Positions 44,480 through 55,827 are shown, counted from the stretch's first letter. The stretch: 64,000 bases of DNA from Bimastos eiseni (GCA_959347315.1 OY365814.1:3461661-3525660); one strand, 5' to 3'. Notes: a model not told the origin generated them from the letters alone. Numbers and translations: made by a program.

Positions 44480-46330
44480 ATTTGCTTCCAGTATGTGCAG
44501 TAGTTTACAGACTTTGTTAGATAGGAGTGAAAAATAAAGGAGGCCCAGAAGGGTCAAACGACCCACTTAATCGGATGGCCTCCATTACATAATAGTTTAA
44601 AGGCTGCAGTGAGACATATCATACGGAGGCAAATTTTATTCTAGACACAGAACAAATCATTAAGAATACTTAGCTAAGAACTTAAAAACTAAAGAAGTCG
44701 ACAGTGGCTGGCTGATTTAGGAGCAGAAAAATGAAATTAATAACTTGTATCCTACAGGTAATTTTGCAATGATTTTTAAAATAATTTCAGTCTTGGTAAT
44801 TGTCTAATTGCAGCTGGTATCTCATTCCACTCGTAGATGGCCCAATTAACCTTAGAGCAAAGAGTCTAGTGTTTGTCCTTGCACATGTTGGTCGGTATGA
44901 CTCAGCTTGACTAGTTGTATATGATAGTATATCAGAAGTAGTGATAAAGTAGTTATCAAATGATACATGGTAGCAGTTTATTTACAGCTTTATACACGAA
45001 TAGACACACTTGTAGTGTATTCAACTGGTGAATTTTAAGTATGTCATGTTTTTCAAAAGAGGGATGACTGTGATAGTTGTGTGGTAATTTTGCTATTATT
45101 CTGACAGGTTTTTTTTGTAAAGTACTAGCTTTAATATTCGATGCAGATAATTAGAGGCCGTTACAATATTACATTACCTCAGATACGGATGAATCAGTGC
45201 ATAGTATGAGCTTATTAATACGGTACTTTATTCGGCACATATTTAGCAAGTCGATTTACAACTCCTGCATTTCTTGCAATTTTTCTAGAGATAGCAGTAA
45301 TGTGTTCTGACCAATCAAGATGTTCATCGATACAAACACCTAGAAATTTAGTGGATGTCACTTGTGGGATTTCTGAACTGTCAATAATTAGTTTAACATT
45401 AAGTGAATTTGTTGGTTTCCTATGTGATCAGAACAAAATAAAATTAGTTTTCTTTACATTTAGTGACAATTTATTTGTTCTAAACCAATCTACTACATTT
45501 TTTAGTTCAGCATTGATTATGTTGTATAATGCTTCTCAGGATTTATGTGAATGAATTACATTTGTGTCATCTGCAGAGATGATGAAGTTTAGTATCGTGG
45601 AGGCATTTGGAAGATCATTAATATATATTAGAAATAGTAATGGACCCAGATTTGAGCCCTGCGGCACACCATATATCACAAGTTTGGGTCTCGAGAACTT
45701 TCCGTTACACATAGCTTGTAGATATCTATCCTCAAGATAACTATAGAGCCATTGATTCGTGATTGCTTGTATGCCATAGTATTGTAATTTTTTAATGCGA
45801 ATAGTATGATCCACCGTATTGAAGGCTTTTGCTAGGTCTACGAATATACCTACAGAGAACTCATTATTATCTAGTGCTGAAGAGATATGTTCTTGTAAAT
45901 TTATTAGGGACATATGAATCGAGTGGCCGGATCTGAAACCATGCTGTTTAGTGTACAGAAGGTTATTTTTAGCCAGGTGGTTGTTTAGTCTATCAAACAT
46001 GGTCTTTTCAATTGTTTTTGTAAATACCTGCAGGATTGAAATCGGTCTATAGGTAGGGAGATCTTCCTTATTTCCCTGTTTATGTATAGGCACACATTTT
46101 TGCAATTTTTAGTTCTTTTGGGACCACACCTGTAGTAAAGGAGCAATTTATGATGTTAGATAGAGGTTCAGCAATGAGTTCGAAAACGGTTAGAGCAATT
46201 GTCGGATCAATACCATCAAGGCCTGTGCTGTGAGTTGGTTTAACCCCATGAGCAATATTTATTTTTCCCCTGGATCAGTTAGAAAGAGGGCTAAGGAATT
46301 ATCACAGGACATTTTCATATATTTATCATA
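44480..46330 (-). pseudogene. Jockey/CR1-like non-LTR retrotransposon, 5'-truncated
   Basis: Minus-strand reverse transcriptase: YRPISILQVFTKTIEKTMFD, HGFRSGHSIHMSLINLQEHI, VGIFVDLAKAFNTVDHTI, YGVPQGSNLGPLLFLIYIND and ISADDTNVIHSHKS (catalytic FADD changed to SADD). Frameshifted continuation to about 44700 gives FLGVCIDEHLDWSEHI and a C-terminal end. The 3' UTR at 44530-44590 is a plausible tail. Wording differs from the CR1 copies, so it is a separate subfamily. The Phe to Ser change in the catalytic box plus shifts mean that it is inactive. Confidence 0.8.
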
Positions 46331-46394
46331 GGTGTTTGAGGAACTGGGGATTTATGTATGGTAATATATAATATACAATATTATTATATGAGGG

Positions 46395-46735
46395 ATCTGC
46401 GCCAAAACGCCACATATCGGTTAGGTAGGTAGGTGGACTTGAAGATTTGAGTTGAGAATGATGAGACGTTACAACAAACATCATTGAGAAGAAAGCTTTG
46501 GTTTTTCGGTCATGTTATGCGATGAAATGGAATGGAAAAGGAAATTATGCTGGCTTGTGGAGGAGGAAGGAAGAAAAGAGGGCGTCCAAGAAAAAAATGG
46601 ATAGATGTGATACATTAAAAAGCTGAATTGAGCCTGGAGGAATTAGGGATGCAACTTTGGAAAGAAAACAAATGGAGAGGGTTGGTCATGGTGGTCGCTA
46701 GATTTCCAAGAAATGACAGCACAAGATGACAAGGT
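46395..46735 (+). pseudogene. Non-LTR retrotransposon C-terminal fragment
   Basis: The plus strand reads LRRKLWFFGHVMRWNGMEKE, then KKRGRPRKKWIDVI and KENKWRGLVMVVARF. GHVMR ... RGRP--KW-D ... W is the classic C-terminal signature of a different non-LTR group from the CR1 copies here. One stop lies inside. Confidence 0.65.
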
Positions 46736-47078
46736 GAGGTTCACTTATAACTAGGACTAATTTCTCTGATAACTTCCAATCTCTTTACATTGTTCAAATC
46801 TTCAATCTCCTAAACTCAGAGATGGTATTATTTCGGACAGGTTAATCTTAAGATTGCCGATAACGTCCTAGACTTTTGTCATTCACATCGTGCCTGGGAT
46901 TGATAGGGGAATATTTTCACGTTTTATTACTCCTGGTATTTTCCCAAATGTCTGTTTTATGGCTCTTTATAGTGGATGAATGGTACATAAATCGCCTATT
47001 TAAACTTATTATGTTAAAAGGTCCACACGTATCCTACGCAAGTAAAGTGTATGTTGGATATCCAAGTTGTGCAAGTAA
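46736..47078. other. Spacer without a gene
   Basis: Nothing recognised. Confidence 0.4.
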
Positions 47079-47081
47079 TTA

Positions 47082-47528
47082 GGGGTCGTCCATAAAGTAC
47101 GTCCGCAAAATATCCAAATTTTTTGATCCCATTTGTCCGCATTCCACTGACCCCGCTTCCCCTTTGCGGAAGTCCGAATCACACATGTATCCCGCACCTT
47201 TGCAACTGCTGGTAATTATTTTACTGCATCGCTTTTTAATAGACATTTATTGACAGAGAATGAGATTGAATAAAAACTATGTAAAAAACTTTAATTTAAT
47301 AAATACTTATATGCATGTAAGCTTGGTGTATCATTCTCTCAAATGTGACGTAGAACCTAAAGCTACTAATAAACAACTACCATTAGACGTGATTTTGGCA
47401 ATAGTTTAGCATGGTCACATGCGGACGTCCGCACAGTCCATGACCCCTCTGCCCCCATGTCCGCATTTGTCCGCTTTTCCCATGACCCCTCCACCGCCTC
47501 GTTGCGGACGTTCGTTGTGAATGACCCC
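47082..47528. mobile_element. Harbinger-like MITE with TTA duplication
   Basis: Ends GGGGTCGTCCATAAAGTACG and (inverted) GCGGACGTTCGTTGTGAATG followed by ACCCC. Flanking TTA at 47079-47081 and 47529-47531. Sub-terminal GTCCGCA repeats. No coding sequence. Shares its end type with 34541-35367. Confidence 0.65.
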
Positions 47529-47531
47529 TTA

Positions 47532-47955
47532 GTTCAAATGGGTCAAAGTGGATGATGCAACTAAATATACGTTATTGCATTTTATTAAATGGCAACATAC
47601 ACCGAACATTTGCGCTACGTGACGCTTTCGCAGCCATTTTGGCGCATTACGTTTTGCTGCAGATCTCTGATCAAATTATATTTTATATTATGTGTCGCGG
47701 GCTCCTCTCTCACCACTCCTTGATGACGAGAGTACTCGCTGGTTCTTTCCTCTATCACCAAGCTCAGCAACACGACACACATGATGGTTTTAATATGTAT
47801 ATTCAATTATATATATATATATATATATCACTCATTCTATCTACACTTACTGGAGTTATTAGTGTCCTTTTTAGAAATGTTTCCCTGGTTTACGTTGGAG
47901 ACGGGGTCCCCGTTCCCTTGCTTGCTGCGCTAAATGAATCCTTCTAGAGGCGATT
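47532..47955. other. Spacer with a short TA repeat
   Basis: A (TA)n tract at 47807-47829. No gene seen. Confidence 0.4.
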
Positions 47956-47963
47956 TCCTACGC

Positions 47964-48280
47964 CAGCGTTTCCCAGTCTTTTTTGGCCGCGGAACCCTTT
48001 TGATCTTTAAAATGGTTCGCGGCACCCCGTTCAAAACCATCATATTCTGTGGTAGGTACAAATGCTTGGGAATGAAGACAATTATAGGTTTAGGCCTAAA
48101 TTTGATTAATAATAGCACAAATATTCATGACAAGGACATAATGAATTCTCTTTCATATAAAGTTACACACAGATGTTAAGTAAAATCCTCCATTTGTTCA
48201 CACTGAAGGTTTTTCGCGGAACCCTTGTCTTCATCTCACGGAACCCTAGGGTTCCGCGGAACCCAGTTTGGGAAACGCTG
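47964..48280. mobile_element. hAT-type MITE, CAGCGTTTCCC ends
   Basis: A 317-bp element starting CAGCGTTTCCCAGTC and ending GTTTGGGAAACGCTG, with a perfect 8-bp duplication TCCTACGC at 47956-47963 and 48281-48288. The inner arms carry GGTTCCGCGGAACCC-like words. Typical short hAT derivative; the intact duplication suggests a fairly recent insertion. Confidence 0.85.
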
Positions 48281-48288
48281 TCCTACGC

Positions 48289-48950
48289 CATCCCAAACGC
48301 AAAACTCGTATCTCTATTGGACGACAGGTCACCTGCAGAAACCATTACTAAACCCTGGTTGGTCGGGTCTTGGCGTCCCTAGCGTTATGTCAGATTCCTA
48401 GGGGCGTCCAGTTACTGTTTGACTAGCGGCTGCTATGACTGGGCCTTGCCAGTGTCATAGACGAGCAACAGGTCCTAGGGATCGAATTTCATTACTATCA
48501 TTATACCGCCTAGTGGGTTGCGCCATTCGTATCGGAATTGTCCCTATTCATGATCCGTGTCAACCAGCCGGTCCAGATCAAATCTTCAACTGATTCATGA
48601 ATTTCTTGTCTGTGGGTCGTAGAGATGGAAGGAGCAGTCGTTTCTGACATCTGCCTCGCGGTGTCGGGTTTCGTTCTTTGACACCCCATTGATCTTTGCA
48701 TAATTCTTCGCCGTCTGTATTGAGGCCATTGATGTCTCCCATCTCATGTGTCAGGTAGACATTCTTATCCATAGTCCTCCCACGCCTGTACTGCCGTTCG
48801 ATGACTTTTGTATAGCGCCATCGTCCAGAGTGTCGTGCGTGACATTATGTATTATATAAATTTATTTAATGGCAATCTGTCACTTTAATGTCGTAAATTA
48901 CTCCCAATGGCAAATCAGGTTAGGCCTTCAGTAGCGTCAGTAGTAGAAAA
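48289..48950. other. Spacer without a gene
   Basis: Overlapping short minus-strand frames at 48510-48772 are unsupported (no known family); possibly an old retrotransposon tail. Confidence 0.3.
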
Positions 48951-48954
48951 GGGA

Positions 48955-49335
48955 TCAGTGAAAACAATCATGCTTAAATGGAAGCAGGATTGATGAAAAT
49001 GATCATGCTTAAATGCAAGCTGGATTGATGAAAAATAATCATGCTTAGATTCTGGATCGATGAAAAGATTATGCTTAAGTAGAAGCTGGGATGATGGAAA
49101 ATATTCATGCTTAAATAGAGGCTGAATTGATGCAAATAATCGTACTTAATTGAAAGCTAGATTGATGAAAAATAATATCGTTTAATTGGAAGCGAGATTC
49201 ATAACAAGATTGTTACTAAAATGGTTCCACAAAGAGTAGAATTCTCATATCCATCCAACTGCTATCTAAGCATGATTCCTTTTATCATTTCAGTTCCCGG
49301 TTTAGCATAATTATTTTCATCGCTCATGCTTCTAA
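48955..49335. repeat. Foldback repeat cluster upstream of ZNF-C
   Basis: Seven forward units (AAGCTGGATTGATGAAAAAT, spacer AATCATGCTTA; 48960-49200) then two or three reverse units (49250-49330). One of the most regular clusters: unit length about 33 bases. Confidence 0.7.
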
Positions 49336-49611
49336 TTACATTGTATATTGCATCAGATATCTGTGCCAAAAAGGCTGTGCTAAAACAAACTGCTCTTGAA
49401 GATTTGACCCTTTGATATCTGAAGTGTTTTGTGGAAACCTAAGATGTCGCTTTTAAATAGTATATAAGTAAACTTTAGCGTGTTTGAAAATTAGATTACA
49501 AATTCCTGAAACTTTGAATGGAATGCAGCCATTATGTGGTGATGAGCAGCAATGAATATTTTTTTTATATTCTGAAAAATGTCAAATATATATGTTTTTC
49601 TTTTCTTTTAG

Positions 49612-50068
49612 CAAGCTTGTGAAAAGGAAGAGTGCCATTCACCAGAATAGTACAGTAGATCTGCTTGACTGCCACTTTAAATACTTAGTCATCTTCTGTT
49701 GATGACAAACTAAACATGGTTAATGTACAAAGGTTGGACAACTTCAATATATATCGTCACAAATTTCGTTCTTTACTAGAAAAATAACTACTACTGATAG
49801 ATGGAATATATGAACGCTTCTTGGAAGTATCTGAAATGCAGACTTATATATGAAGTCAGAGGACATAACTGCTGTTGGAAAGGCTATAACAACAACAATT
49901 ACAGAAAGTGCATACCAAAACTTATGCTTATGAAGCATCATGCAGCTAATGCATAATCCTAAAATAAACTTCAATAACCATCAGCTCAAGATGATAATTT
50001 GACGGTTCTCGTTGAAGAATTCATACCTTATTAAAACAGAGAAATTTTTAAGATCAGTAAATAGCCTG
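49612..50068 (+). other. ZNF-C 5' UTR exon part
   Basis: After the acceptor TTCTTTTCTTTTAG (ending 49611). The exon start CAAGCTTGTGAAA matches the ZNF-A exon start at 8143. Confidence 0.5.
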
Positions 50069-52258
50069 ATGGTGACTATGACAACCAACATGAAAGAAAA
50101 ACAGCACATTTGTCAGATATGTCTGAAGTCATTTAATGAGTTCGGTTTGCTTAAGGCGCACTTAAGAACCCATACAAGCGAAAAGCCGTACAGTTGCCAA
50201 TTGTGTTCAATATCATTTACGAGACTAGATTTTCTTGATAGTCATATGCGAACTCATTCAGGAGAAAAACCTTTTATATGCGATGTATGTAACCAAGGAT
50301 TCAAACGTAATGAACACCTTAAGATACACAGAAGGACTCATACAGGAGAAAAACCATACATGTGTCATGTTTGTAATAAACGTTTCACATGTACTGGACA
50401 TCTCAAGAGTCACAGAATTACTCATACAGGAGAAAAACCATACATGTGTGAGATTTGTAATAAACGTTTCACACATACTGGACATCTCAAGAGTCACAGA
50501 AGAACTCATACAGGAGAAAAACCATACACGTGTCCTGTTTGCAATAAAGGATTCGCAGTACTCGGAAATCTAAAGATACACAGAAGAACTCATACAGGAG
50601 AAAAATCGTACACATGTACTGTTTGTAAGAAAGGATTCAATGAACTTGGAAGTCTAAAGCGTCACAGACGGACTCACACAGGAGAAAAGCCTTACATTGG
50701 TTCTGTTTGTAATAAACGATTCGCAGTTCTAGGAAGTCTAATGTGTCACAGACGGACTCACAAAGGAGATAAACCATACATTTGTTCTGTTTGTAATAAA
50801 GGATTCGCACAGCTTGAAAATCTAAAGGTACACGGAAGAACTCATACAGGAGCAAGAACATACATATGTGAGATTTGTAATAAAGGATTCACAAAACTTG
50901 GAAGTCTAAAGGTACACAGATTAACTCATACAGGAGAAAAACCATACATATGCCCTGTTTGTAATAAAGGTTTCAATGAACTTGGAAATCTAAAGCATCA
51001 CAGACGGACTCACACAGGAGAAAAGCCTTACATTTGTTCTATTTGTAATAAAGGATTCACAATGCTAGGAGGTCTAAGGAGTCACCAAAGGACTCATACA
51101 GGAGAAAACCCATACATATGTCCTGTTTGTAATAAAGGATTCGCAGTACTCGGAAATCTAAAGATACACAGAAGAACTCATACTGGAGAAAAACCATACA
51201 TATGTCATGTTTGTAATAAACGATTTTCACATGTTGGAAATCTTAAGACACATATAAGAACGCATACAGGAGAAAAACCATACATATGTCCTGTTTGCAA
51301 TAAAGGATTCACAGAACTTGGACATCTAAAGATTCACAGAAGAACTCATACAGGAGAAAAACCATACATATGCCCTGTTTGTAATAAAAGTTTCAATGAA
51401 CTTGGAAGTCTAAAGCATCACAGACGGACTCACACAGGAGAAAAGCCTTACATTTGTTCTATTTGTAATAAAGGATTCACAATGCTAGGAAGTCTAAAGA
51501 GTCACAAAAGGAGTCATACAGGAGAAAACCCATACATATGTCCTGTTTGTAATAAAGGAATCACAACACTTGAGGGTCTAAAGATACACAGAAGAACTCA
51601 TACAGGAGAAAAACCATACATATGTCATGTTTGTAATAAACGATTTTCACATGTTGGAAATCTTAAGACACACATAAGTACGCATACAGGAGAAAAGCGA
51701 TACATATGTCCTGTTTGCAATAAAGGATTTACAGTACTTGGATATCTAAAAAAACATATAAGGACTCATACAGGAGAAAAACCACACACTTGTCCTGTGT
51801 GTAAGAAAGGGTTCACGCAACTTGGAAGCGTAAAGATACACATAAGGACTCATACAGGAGAAAAACCACACACTTGTCCTGTTTGTAAGAAAGGATTCAC
51901 ACAACTTGGAGGCCTGAAGATACACAGCAGAACTCATGCAACTGAGAGACATCACACAAACAATATACTTTCTATCAAGAACAGTGATCCAAATCATTTT
52001 AAGCTCAATGCAGGAACAAAGCCAGGCGATCGTATAATGAGAAGTGAGGTAATTGCTAGATCATCTGATAATTTCGTAGCAGTTTGTTGTACAGGCATTA
52101 TTGAGGATACGGAAGCATCTTGGTCAAAATATTTTGGATGTGGCATATGTGATGAATTGTTTGAAATAGATGAAGATTTTCTGGACCATTGTTCTAGCCA
52201 TCGATTTTCTCAACCTGACGAATTATTAGCTGACTTTGCAAATTGTGATTCCACATAA
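50069..52258 (+). CDS. C2H2 zinc-finger protein, 22-finger array plus detached C-terminal finger (ZNF-C)
   Basis: A predicted nuclear DNA-binding protein of 729 residues from the ATG at 50069 (MVTMTTNMKEKQ); another in-frame ATG at 50078 is possible. Twenty-two fingers with TGEKP-type linkers, then about 60 residues of linker and the lone finger CGIC ... HCSSH near the end. Finger 8 (YIGSVCNK) has lost its first Cys. Most fingers share an x-LG-x-LK helix core with hydrophobic or small residues at the -1 position (V, M, E, H, Q), which is unusual for sequence-specific contacts. Fingers 11-15 and 16-20 are two copies of one 420-base block (50945-51364 and 51365-51784). The finger wording (ICPVCNKGF) differs from ZNF-A (RCQLCQKSF), so the array expanded separately, while the C-terminal finger is shared. 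Confidence 0.92.
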   Translation: MVTMTTNMKEKQHICQICLKSFNEFGLLKAHLRTHTSEKPYSCQLCSISFTRLDFLDSHMRTHSGEKPFICDVCNQGFKRNEHLKIHRRTHTGEKPYMCHVCNKRFTCTGHLKSHRITHTGEKPYMCEICNKRFTHTGHLKSHRRTHTGEKPYTCPVCNKGFAVLGNLKIHRRTHTGEKSYTCTVCKKGFNELGSLKRHRRTHTGEKPYIGSVCNKRFAVLGSLMCHRRTHKGDKPYICSVCNKGFAQLENLKVHGRTHTGARTYICEICNKGFTKLGSLKVHRLTHTGEKPYICPVCNKGFNELGNLKHHRRTHTGEKPYICSICNKGFTMLGGLRSHQRTHTGENPYICPVCNKGFAVLGNLKIHRRTHTGEKPYICHVCNKRFSHVGNLKTHIRTHTGEKPYICPVCNKGFTELGHLKIHRRTHTGEKPYICPVCNKSFNELGSLKHHRRTHTGEKPYICSICNKGFTMLGSLKSHKRSHTGENPYICPVCNKGITTLEGLKIHRRTHTGEKPYICHVCNKRFSHVGNLKTHISTHTGEKRYICPVCNKGFTVLGYLKKHIRTHTGEKPHTCPVCKKGFTQLGSVKIHIRTHTGEKPHTCPVCKKGFTQLGGLKIHSRTHATERHHTNNILSIKNSDPNHFKLNAGTKPGDRIMRSEVIARSSDNFVAVCCTGIIEDTEASWSKYFGCGICDELFEIDEDFLDHCSSHRFSQPDELLADFANCDST
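50945..51784 (+). repeat. Five-finger internal tandem duplication in ZNF-C
   Basis: Two 420-base blocks, each five fingers in the order NELG-, TMLG-, AVLG or TTLE-, SHVG- and TELG or TVLG-type. They stay in register over the whole length and keep long stretches identical, so the duplication is recent relative to the rest of the array. Confidence 0.8.
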
Positions 52259-52414
52259 CAGTTGAGATAAGGAATCTATTATGTTGAACTGCTATTTAGA
52301 TAAATGGTTATTTTGTATAACTTTCTTTGCTTGAATCTTAGACAGTAGGTATTCTGATGTAGACAATCCAGAGGTTTTCCATAAATGTGGCATAGTAAAA
52401 TATACATAAAAGTT

Positions 52415-52775
52415 CAAATGGTTCACCGACAAAAAGTTGGATGATGAATGGTTCATGGAAAAAAGGGATTTGTTACGACAATGTTTCATTAAATAGAATT
52501 TGGATTAATAAAATAAATTCTTCCTAAACGGATGATAGCTGAATGAAAATAATATTTGCTAGGATAGCTATTGGAGTATTGACAAGTATTCTTACTTGAA
52601 TATAAGTTGGATTGAATAAAACAATTTTTGCTTACACGGATGTTGGAATAGCAAGCACTATCATCATCGATACAACTTCTGTTTCACCGAATACAGTGGG
52701 CGAATAATAACTTTTCGTCGTGGATCTTTTTCTATGAACCATTCATCATCCAACTTTTTGTCGGTGAACCATTTG
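52415..52775. mobile_element. Foldback MITE with long near-perfect inverted ends
   Basis: About 49 bases at each end are inverted copies with one mismatch (left starts CAAATGGTTCACCGACAAAA); similarity may extend a further 13 of 15 bases outward. The interior is diverged GGATTGAATAAAA-type units of the same family. It lies 157 bases after the ZNF-C stop, so it may form part of that 3' UTR. Confidence 0.75.
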
Positions 52776-53444
52776 CACTTTAACAATTGATCGTATGATT
52801 CTCCTTAAAAGCAGAGCTTATCTAAGATGCAGTGGCGAGTCTAGCTATAGACAGATCCGCCCCGTGCCCCTGTTGGACCAAACATGGAAACTGAACTTAA
52901 AACTGCCCTTGCTGTTAGTGTTACACTGATTCGCTGCTTATATTATGACTTTATTTTGGCGTCTAAACTTGAAAGGATTCCTAACAATTTGTTCTAAACT
53001 CAATAATAGAATGATGTATGCTGTGCCGTGATGTTAACTTATCTTATGAAATCAGACGGAACTTATTTGACACGACAATGTATCTTCCTAAGAGATTACC
53101 CGAAAGACAGGACAGCTGGGATATATAATATATATTTACAGAAGATGGGAGGAAGGGAAGGGAGACAGAGATAGGCATAGAGTCAATTCAAAGAGTTGAA
53201 ACTATGTAGACATTGTTACATGTTCAGTTAGGATAAAACCTACTTACTGCGTGAACACTAAGACTATATGCAGCTGAACTATGTAATCATGGGCGCCAAC
53301 AGGATTTTTAAGGGGGTCAGTCACAGCAGGGAGAATTTGTTGTGTTGCAGCCAAAACAACGTCAGATTTATATGCACATATACATTATAAATAAAATTAT
53401 ATATTTATGCAAATTCTATACGTAAATTATGTCTATAATAGGGT
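52776..53444. other. Spacer without a gene
   Basis: Nothing recognised. Confidence 0.4.
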
Positions 53445-53580
53445 TTGGAACGGCCTTTCTCTGGAGTTGCATCTGTTCTCTAAATCGTGTAGTAGTCCTC
53501 TTTGTCCGGGCTTGATTTGGGAGCGCTTTTGCGTAGTTAGGCCTACCTTGCCTTGAAAGATCGCTATATAAATATTTAAA
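53445..53580 (+). pseudogene. CR1 3'-end fragment
   Basis: VWNGLSLELHLFSKSCSS resembles the WNSLP---R C-terminal motif; it ends in a CGCTATATAAAT tail. Confidence 0.4.
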
Positions 53581-53965
53581 TGAATAACCATAACCAATCG
53601 TTTTATTAGTTAACTAGGAATCGACAAAGGTTATAATAGTATAACAGGTTAAAGGGGATTGACAACAACGAATAGGGAAGAATAGACCCTAAGGGACCGA
53701 AATCCCGCTAACCCTTACACCAAATTAACCGAAAAATAAGTGGCGTTTGAAAGTATGGTAGTAGATTGAATAACTTAATTAATTAACTGGTTAACTAACA
53801 AATAGTAATCTATGTAATATACAGACAGTTTACACAGAATCCAGCAAATGTTCACGTAGCCTAGTTTATTTTTAAACAAAGTAATGCGTGTCAAGACACG
53901 TATTTAATTTGACACATTGTTCCAAGCTACATGACCACTACATCTAACTGAGAATTTGCGAATGA
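53581..53965. other. Spacer without a gene
   Basis: Nothing recognised. Confidence 0.4.
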
Positions 53966-53970
53966 TAATA

Positions 53971-53971
53971 A

Positions 53972-54005
<34 letters not shown>
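53971..54005. repeat. (TA)n microsatellite
   Basis: About 17 TA units directly abutting the foldback half element. Confidence 0.8.
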
Positions 54006-54008
<3 letters not shown>

Positions 54009-54150
54009 TCCAGCTTCCATTTAGGCATGATACTTTTCATATTCCAGTTTTACACATTCTTTAAATCAGTTAATCCAGTTTCTAGTTAAATTAATGTCGG
54101 AGGATGAAAAAAATCTTCGTACTATCAAAACTTCGGACTGTCGAACCTTC
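54006..54150 (-). repeat. Foldback half element, right end
   Basis: Reverse units (ATCCAGCTTCCATTTAGGC) followed by the terminal motif CTTCGGACTGTCGAACCTTC, the right end of the 16916-17174 element. The left half is missing where the TA tract begins. Confidence 0.55.
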
Positions 54151-54636
54151 GAATTTGCAATCGGACACCACAGTATGAAATAGATGTTTGAAGAAATGCT
54201 TTTAACGCATTATGTTCCTCTGTTTAGTCGTTGCATTACACTGTTTCCCGACAAAAAGTGAACCCCAACAAAAAGTGTCATTACTCGATTAAAACTTGTA
54301 GCATTTTACTGAAATTTTAGAACAAGCATATCACACGAAACGCTAATTCTGTTTGTAAATGTTGGTGATTTTGTCAACTTTATGATCGTCTGAGATGAAG
54401 TACCGAGAATGGGTAGTTTCCAATCCAGAGGCCCAACAGGAGCCGTAAGAATGTGAAGTTTAGTCACATCTGGTGTTCTAAATATCCTCATTGTTCACAT
54501 AGGCATGACTGCAGACGTGGTCGCCAGTGTTTGATGACCTGGTCGATGGTCATATGGTCAAACAGCTGCCACTCCTCAATCATACGCGCCTCAGATGATC
54601 CATGTTACGAATGATTGAACTATAAGTATCCGGACG
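54151..54636. other. Spacer without a gene
   Basis: Nothing recognised. Confidence 0.4.
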
Positions 54637-54639
54637 TTT

Positions 54640-54890
54640 TAGCGCGGTCCTATACATCGCAGTTACATTCATCGCAGTACCAAATAACGGCTAAGATGTT
54701 TCATCGCGGTCTTATTCATCGCAGTTACATTCATCGCAGTACCAACTAACGGCTAGGATGTTTCATCGCGGTCTTATTCATCGCAGTTACATTCATCGCA
54801 GTTACATTCATAGCAGTACCAAATAACGGCTAGGATGTTTCAACGCTGTCCTATTCATCGCAGTTATGTTCATCGCAGTACCAAGGCCTT
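54640..54890. repeat. 62-bp minisatellite, about four copies
   Basis: Unit begins CATCGCAGTTACATTCATCG and contains AGTACCAAATAACGGCTA and a TTTCATCGCGGTC segment. Two units in a row are 62 bases; the third carries an internal 15-base duplication (CATCGCAGTTACATT); the fourth is partial. Confidence 0.8.
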
Positions 54891-55690
54891 TCTTACAGAA
54901 ATCAGTATTGCAGTAATACAGAAGGCAATGTAAATGTCCAATTTAAAAAGCAATTAACTGGTAACTAAATCAATTGAGTAACGAGCGCGAAATATGAGCC
55001 ATAGATCGTAGATATGTCATAATTTCAGCACGTCCATATGCTCCAACAGTTCTTTTCATACGTTCAGTCAGAAGCCTGTCAGTTTTCTTTGACGGATGAT
55101 CTATTGCGGTCACTCCCCGGAGAAACACCGAGGTCTGCTTCAGAATGTCCTTGTTCACACCATTCATGAAGGTCTATATACTACAGGGCTGCAAACATGT
55201 TGGTGTTTAGGGTATTTGTAAAATATATTTTTTTTAAATTTATTATTGCTACTAATTTATTACTAATTGTGGGTTATTAAGTCGGAAATGAAGCTACATT
55301 AATTATATAAACAAGTTGAAGCTCTTTTTCATGCTGTGTTTGATGCTTATTTTAATAAAACTGTTATGACAAGATCCAAAGGAAAACTAAAAACCAAAAA
55401 CCACAAAACCAAAGAAACAACTCTTGATTTTTTTAAATCTTAGTTTTTTTGCACCTCTGATAGACTAGCATGATTGAATTGAAAGAACAATTGAAGGCCA
55501 TAGTGCCACCCTTCAACAGAGTTGCTAGTCCTGGCGATGCCATCGATGGTTCCGTCGTCCTGGTTACACACATCAATATTGGAAAAAACACAGGCCCATA
55601 AACGTCTTCTCAGAGGCCGGACTCGTATATACGTTAGTTGATGAAGAAACAATACAGGACAGTTGACAGCAGTTGACAGTAATTGACAAC
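54891..55690. other. Spacer without a gene
   Basis: Short minus-strand frames (54970-55167, 55440-55652) lack recognisable content. Confidence 0.35.
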
Positions 55691-55697
55691 GTGAGCT

Positions 55698-55827
55698 TTA
55701 TACTAATCATACTAATCATACTAACCATAATAATCATACTAATCATACTAACCATACTAACTATACTAATCATACTAACTATACTAATCATACTAATCAT
55801 ACTAATCATACTAATCATACTAATCGT
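55698..55827. repeat. ACTAATCAT minisatellite
   Basis: About 14 tandem copies of a 9-base unit (ACTAATCAT with ACTAACCAT and ACTAACTAT variants). The minus-strand open frame here (repeated Met-Ile-Ser) is a product of the repeat. Confidence 0.85.

Noticed and set aside
54640..54890. Possible CRISPR-like array (regular repeats)
   Set aside because: Units are contiguous with no unique spacers, and the genome is clearly animal.
55573..55818. Minus-strand Met-Ile-Ser repeat protein
   Set aside because: It follows the 9-bp ACTAATCAT minisatellite exactly, so it is a repeat artefact.
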